Shown here: positions 59,211-64,000 of the stretch, piece after piece
Layout: each line of letters begins with the position of its first letter
Numbering within the stretch: position 1 is the stretch's first letter
From: Bacteroidota bacterium
GTDB taxonomy: Bacteria > Bacteroidota > Rhodothermia > Balneolales > Balneolaceae
Direction of reading: 5' to 3'
Length of the DNA: 64,000 bases
NCBI GenBank assembly: GCA_009909035.1
Contig: JAAAOB010000141.1
Span: forward strand, 62,001 to 126,000
Notes under the pieces: model-generated
The model's input: only the letters and a program-made list of their open reading frames with translations
The model's database searches: none
What the model was told of the DNA's origin: nothing
Made by a program: the position numbers and the translations under genes

Positions 59211-60839
59211 ATGAATAAAATCAGCGGCACAATACTGGACCCTCTCAACAACCGTCAGTTTCCGGGAGAAATAACCATTGACGATGGGCATATCCGCTCG
59301 GTTGAACGGAGGCGGGAGGCGGACGTGTCCAGCCGGGTGATCGCGCCGGGATTCGTCGACGCCCATATCCACATCGAAAGCTCCATGCTGGTCCCTTCGG
59401 AGTTTGCCCGGCTGGCGGTGCAGCACGGAACGGTGGCTACGGTCTCCGATCCGCACGAAATTGCCAACGTCTGCGGCATGGAGGGCGTGGAGTATATGAT
59501 TGACAACGGCCGGAAGGTGCCGCTGAAGTTCTACTTCGGGGCTCCCTCCTGCGTGCCGGCCACACCGTTCGAGACGGCCGGGGCTGAGCTGACGCCGGAT
59601 GATGTGGCCACACTCCTGGATCGCGAGGAGATCCGCTACCTGGCGGAGATGATGAACTGGCCGGGGGTGCTGAACGATGATCCCGATGTGCTGAAGAAAA
59701 TTGAGTCGGCCCGGGTCCGCGAGAAGCCGGTAGACGGCCACGCGCCGGGCGTGACGGGCGAGGACGCAAAGAAATACGCCTCGGCCGGGATCTCCACCGA
59801 CCACGAGTGCTTTACCATTGGGGAAGCGCGCGACAAGCTGGCCGCCGGTATGATGATCGCCATCCGCGAGGGAAGCGCCGCCAAAAATTACGAGGCCCTC
59901 CACCCTCTCTTTCTGGAGGCCCCGGACCGCCTGATGTTCTGCTCTGATGATAAACACCCCGACGACCTGGTGGAGGGACACATCAACCGGCTTGCCGCAC
60001 GGTCGCTCCGTCACGGCTACGACCTGTTCCAGATCCTCCGGGCCTGTTCGGTTCACGCCGTGCAGCACTACAACCTGGATGTGGGCCTGCTGCAGCCCGG
60101 CGATCCGGCCGATTTTGTACTCCTGGACTCCATGGAGAGCATGAATGTTGCCGAAACCTGGATCAACGGAGCGTGCGTCTTCCGTGACGGTACCGTTCGG
60201 TTTGATAAGGTCGATGCAGCCGTGATCAACAATTTCCGGCCCCGCACGATTTCTGCCGGCGACCTGGCGCTGAAAGCAGAGAATGACTCTGGGAGTGTTG
60301 AGATGCCGGTCATTGTGGCACGGGACGGCGAACTGGTGACTGAAAAATCTATGGAGACTCTGAACCTAACCGATGGAGTTGTTCAGCCCGATCCTGAACG
60401 GGACATTCTGAAAGTGGCGGTGGTTAACCGGTACAAAGAGGCCGCGCCGGCCCTCGGGTTTATCAGAAATTTTGGAATCAGGGACGGGGCCATCGCCTCG
60501 TCAGTTGCGCACGACTCGCACAACATCATTGCGGTGGGATCCTCTGATGAACACATGGCCACCGTTATCAACCAGATTATGGAGGCGAAAGGCGGCATCG
60601 CCACAAGCGGGCCGTCGGGCACCGACCTGCTCCCCCTGCCCGTCGGCGGCATCATGACGGACTGGCCGGGGGATGAAACCGGGGCACACTACAAGCGCCT
60701 GACCCGCCGGGCTCACGACATGGGCAGCACGCTCAACTCCCCGTTTATGACCATCTCGTTCATGGCGCTGCTTGTGATCCCGAAACTGAAAATGAGCGAC
60801 AAGGGACTGTTCGACGGGGAGACGTTTGAATTTGTGTAG
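59211..60839 (+). CDS. ade: Adenine deaminase
   Basis: VIAPGFVDAHIHIESSMLVPSEFARLAVQHGTVATVSDPHEIANVCG; VAHDSHNIIAVGSSDEHMATVINQIMEAKGG; start set at MNKISGTILD. Confidence 0.94.
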   Translation: MNKISGTILDPLNNRQFPGEITIDDGHIRSVERRREADVSSRVIAPGFVDAHIHIESSMLVPSEFARLAVQHGTVATVSDPHEIANVCGMEGVEYMIDNGRKVPLKFYFGAPSCVPATPFETAGAELTPDDVATLLDREEIRYLAEMMNWPGVLNDDPDVLKKIESARVREKPVDGHAPGVTGEDAKKYASAGISTDHECFTIGEARDKLAAGMMIAIREGSAAKNYEALHPLFLEAPDRLMFCSDDKHPDDLVEGHINRLAARSLRHGYDLFQILRACSVHAVQHYNLDVGLLQPGDPADFVLLDSMESMNVAETWINGACVFRDGTVRFDKVDAAVINNFRPRTISAGDLALKAENDSGSVEMPVIVARDGELVTEKSMETLNLTDGVVQPDPERDILKVAVVNRYKEAAPALGFIRNFGIRDGAIASSVAHDSHNIIAVGSSDEHMATVINQIMEAKGGIATSGPSGTDLLPLPVGGIMTDWPGDETGAHYKRLTRRAHDMGSTLNSPFMTISFMALLVIPKLKMSDKGLFDGETFEFV

Positions 60840-61288
60840 GCTCACACCACCCCGCCGCCGTCATCGCGGGCTCCGACCGCGATCCCCTGTCTTCGTCATA
60901 GCAAACAGCTTGCCAATGAGTCGATCGGTTTAAATTCCAAATCACACTTTGACAGAAGGAGCTTGTGAAATCTCCCCTTCAGGGGAGTACCACGCGGGTT
61001 TTTCCGCGTGGGGAGGGGTGTTACTCTTTTTGCATCAGAACCAAAAATGGACAATTCTAAACTCAGAAACTCATCCCCCGGCCGTACGAGACCTGATGCA
61101 GAGATTCGGACCTACTCCACTCATCCGATGACGGGAAGTCGTCGGATGAGAAGAGGACCTTATCCAGACAGATCAGCACGAACCCAGTTTTCAAATCAAC
61201 TGCACAATAATTTTGTTATGTTCATGTGATGAACGTAGCACAAAGAGGCATGATCTTCCGGATAGAATAATTAAAAAAATATGATACC

Positions 61289-62017
61289 ATGTCACACACA
61301 AAAGAATCGATACTTGTTGTAGAGGACAATCAGGATTTGGTTAACCTTTTAGAGATCAATCTTGAGGATGAAGGGTACGACGTGCACATTGCGATGGATG
61401 GAGTGAAGGCTGTTGAAACATTTAAAGCAACCGATCCCTCCCTTATCCTGCTTGATGTGATGCTGCCTAAAATGGACGGGTTTGACGTCTGCAAGGAGAT
61501 CCGGTCCGTTGATAAACAGGTCCCCATCCTGATGTTAACGGCCAAATCGGAAGAGGTGGATAAGGTGCTTGGGCTTGAGATTGGTGCAGATGATTATATG
61601 ACCAAGCCGTTTAGCGTGCGCGAGCTGCTGGCCCGCGTTAAAGCGATTCTCCGCCGGGCCCATCACAGCTCGGAAGAGAGCGACAAGAAATCCATCCTCA
61701 AGTACAAGGATCTCAAGGTGGATCCCAACAAGCGCCGCGTGCAGCTGCATGGCGAACCAGTTGAGCTGACCAGCAAGGAGTATGACCTGCTTCTGCTCTT
61801 TTTCTCGAATCCCGGGAAAGCCTACAGCCGCGAAGAGCTTCTCAACGATGTGTGGGGATACAGCTATGAAGGGTACAGCCACACTGTAAACTCCCATATC
61901 AACCGGCTCAGAAGCAAAATCGAGGACGATCCATCGGAACCGGACTACATCAAAACCGTCTGGGGCGTAGGCTACCGTTTTGCTGATACAGAACAAGAGG
62001 CCGAAAACCATGCGTAG
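61289..62017 (+). CDS. OmpR/PhoB-family response regulator
   Basis: ILVVEDNQDLVNLLEINLEDEGYDV; LILLDVMLPKMDG; winged-helix C-terminus SKEYDLLLLFFSNPGKAYSREELLNDVWGYSYEGYSHTVNSHINRLRSKIE. Confidence 0.96.
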   Translation: MSHTKESILVVEDNQDLVNLLEINLEDEGYDVHIAMDGVKAVETFKATDPSLILLDVMLPKMDGFDVCKEIRSVDKQVPILMLTAKSEEVDKVLGLEIGADDYMTKPFSVRELLARVKAILRRAHHSSEESDKKSILKYKDLKVDPNKRRVQLHGEPVELTSKEYDLLLLFFSNPGKAYSREELLNDVWGYSYEGYSHTVNSHINRLRSKIEDDPSEPDYIKTVWGVGYRFADTEQEAENHA

Positions 62018-63467
62018 TTTTTATTTAAAACTTGCCGTCATTTTCTCCATCATCCTGGTTGTGTTCGGGGTGCTGGTTGCCTATATCAGTATCCGGGCCT
62101 CATCGCAGGTGGCCCAGGAGGCGCTGCAGAAAACGAATAAAGATCTTGCCGCCAACCTGGTTCGCGAGATTGAGCCGATGGTGCAGGATGAGTTTGACCA
62201 GGAGAAGATTGAAGCCCGCCTGGTGGAGCTGAAAGGCAGCAGTCCGCAGTTTGATTTTTATCTCCTCAACAGCAACGGTGCCGTCAAAAGTGTACGTCCG
62301 GGGTCCGGTGAAGATGTGGTTCGCCACCAGCCGGTTGTGGATACCGCCCCCCTGGATGCCTTCATTGACGGTGAACCGATGCCGATTCTGGCTTCCGACC
62401 CGCTGAACCCGGGGCAGCGAAAGCCATTCAGCGTGGCACATATCAGCATTATGGGCTCGCAGAGCTGCTATCTCTACGTGGTTTTAGAGGGAGAAGAGTT
62501 TACTGAAACGTTTGCCATGCTGACCGATAGTTACATTACCCGCGGATCGATTTTAATCATCGGGGCTGTGCTTCTTCTGAGCCTTGCGGTGGGGCTGCTT
62601 CTGTTTCGGCAGCTCACCCAGCGCCTGAATAAAATCAAATCCACGGTCACAGATTTTGAGCGCGGTGAGCTGACCAAGCGGATCGCCGTGAAAGGAAATG
62701 ATGAGCTTTCGGAACTCTCCAGGGGGTTCAACCGGATGGCTGATAATCTCTATCAGAGCATGCTGGACATTCAAAAATCGGATCGATTGCGGCGCGAGCT
62801 TGTGGCGAATGTCAGCCATGATCTCCGCAGTCCGCTCGCTTCCATCCAGGGATATCTCGAAACTATACAAATTAAAGGTAAAGATTTAACCAAGGAGCAG
62901 TTCAACCAGTACATTGAAACGGCGATCGGGAATACAAAACGCCTGAATAACCTGATCGGCGACCTGTTTGACCTCTCCAAGCTCGATGCCGAAAATGTTC
63001 AGCCGGTCCTTGAAAGTGTGTCGGTGGCCGAACTGGTGCAAGACCTCGTGCTGCAGTTTAAGCCCATCGCTGAAAAGAAGAATATGACGCTTACCGCGGG
63101 GTTTCCAGAAACATCGCAATCCTACATTACCGCGGATATCGGGCTTTTGAACCGGGCGATATCAAACCTGATCAACAACGCCATTGAGCACACACCTGAA
63201 GGCGGGACCGTTACGGTTGGCTTTTCGAACGAGGGTACAGATGTGCGTATTGAGGTATCGGATACCGGGTCCGGAATTCCCGAGGCGGACCTCCCCCATA
63301 TTTTTGACCGGTTTTACCAGGCGGATAAAAGCCGTACAAGCGGAAGCAATGCCGGCCTCGGGCTTGCAATTGCAAAGAAAATATTCAACCTGCACAACGG
63401 CAAAGTATCTGTGGAGAGTCCCGGCAACAGCGGCACAACGTTTAAAATCTGGATTCCAAGTTCCTGA
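62010..63467 (+). CDS. Sensor histidine kinase (HAMP + HisKA + HATPase)
   Basis: VANVSHDLRSPLASIQGYLETI (H-box), NLINNAIEHTPEGG (N-box), VSDTGSGIPEADLPHIFDRFYQADKSR, GLGLAIAKKI. Confidence 0.96.
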   Translation: MRSFYLKLAVIFSIILVVFGVLVAYISIRASSQVAQEALQKTNKDLAANLVREIEPMVQDEFDQEKIEARLVELKGSSPQFDFYLLNSNGAVKSVRPGSGEDVVRHQPVVDTAPLDAFIDGEPMPILASDPLNPGQRKPFSVAHISIMGSQSCYLYVVLEGEEFTETFAMLTDSYITRGSILIIGAVLLLSLAVGLLLFRQLTQRLNKIKSTVTDFERGELTKRIAVKGNDELSELSRGFNRMADNLYQSMLDIQKSDRLRRELVANVSHDLRSPLASIQGYLETIQIKGKDLTKEQFNQYIETAIGNTKRLNNLIGDLFDLSKLDAENVQPVLESVSVAELVQDLVLQFKPIAEKKNMTLTAGFPETSQSYITADIGLLNRAISNLINNAIEHTPEGGTVTVGFSNEGTDVRIEVSDTGSGIPEADLPHIFDRFYQADKSRTSGSNAGLGLAIAKKIFNLHNGKVSVESPGNSGTTFKIWIPSS

Positions 63468-63737
63468 AACCGGTCCGCTGAACCGCTGCAACCACTAAAA
63501 GCGGTGGTGCATCCGGCCGGGATAAATTTTTACCAGGACCGTTTTTTCTGAACGAATCTGCATCTCTCGTTGTCAGCATCAGACAAGGTTTTCGAAAAAC
63601 TAACTCTGTTGATTTATCCTACATTCACGAATATGTCGTAAATTACAGAATGGAGCTGCCAGACACCGGGCACTGAACAGGCTCCTGCAGACGTTAAGAA
63701 TTTCATAGAGACCCGACAACCATTTTATCGAACGTTA

Positions 63738-64000
63738 ATGAACTGTACTACGAAACCTTTTGTGAAACAGATTAGCCTCCTGCTCTCGCTGATGCTCTTG
63801 CTGCCGGCAGCGCTCCATGCCCAGAATGCATCGAGCAAGGATAAACTCGATATTGAGATCAAACAGTCTCAAAATGTAATCCCCGCCGGCACGTCCGCCA
63901 AACATGCCGTTTTGCTGAACCTGGAGGATACCTGGCACGTGAATTCGGACCAGCCGTCGCAGGATTTCCTCATCGGCACCAAGCTGACGATCAACAGCAC
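63738..64000 (+). CDS. DsbD N-terminal-domain-like secreted protein (3' truncated by window)
   Basis: MNCTTKPFVKQISLLLSLMLLLPAALHAQNASSKDKLDIEIKQSQNVIPAGTSAKHAVLLNLEDTWHVNSDQPSQDFLIGTKLTINS. Confidence 0.65.
   Translation, partial: MNCTTKPFVKQISLLLSLMLLLPAALHAQNASSKDKLDIEIKQSQNVIPAGTSAKHAVLLNLEDTWHVNSDQPSQDFLIGTKLTINS

Noticed and set aside
59058-60068. 336-aa minus-strand ORF antisense to adenine deaminase
   Set aside because: GC-driven shadow ORF; the plus strand carries the conserved ade motifs.
1-64000. CRISPR arrays, prophage modules, transposase/integrase or toxin-antitoxin pairs
   Set aside because: No regularly spaced repeats, no cas genes, no phage structural genes and no intact transposase or recombinase ORF recognised in the supplied track or by eye.

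Overview
This is a 64 kb chromosomal window that looks like a Balneolota/Bacteroidota-type genome (SusC/SusD pair, DUF5916, PD40 and SUMF1 families). The taxonomic call is inference from gene content. Most of the window is ordinary. It contains DNA Pol IV, an ECF sigma/anti-sigma operon, an MFS transporter, a SusCD pair, argF-argG-argH, NfeD-slipin, PNP, a YggS...DivIVA cluster, a GMC oxidoreductase, tRNA-Leu(CAA), a PadR/ABC exporter/SUMF1 cluster, adenine deaminase and a two-component system. The best find is an unannotated 21-codon leader ORF (MNFETHSIALFSFRRRRRSGV*) upstream of argFGH. It has five consecutive Arg codons, a downstream 13-bp-stem terminator with a long U tract, and a 7-nt segment able to form a competing antiterminator. 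This is a textbook ribosome-mediated arginine attenuator. Other notable items: a 31-aa membrane micro-ORF overlapping the start of an SSS symporter; a 2H phosphoesterase whose conserved N-terminus has no canonical start codon; an SRAP-like protein lacking the catalytic Cys/Glu/His; a DEAD-box-like protein with eroded motifs; palindromic mobile-like elements in both argFGH intergenic gaps, one of which supplies the ArgF C-terminus; tandem MGQQQLLL pilin-like proteins; and PspB-like genes between yggS and divIVA. All assignments come from reading sequence and motifs; no database search was run.
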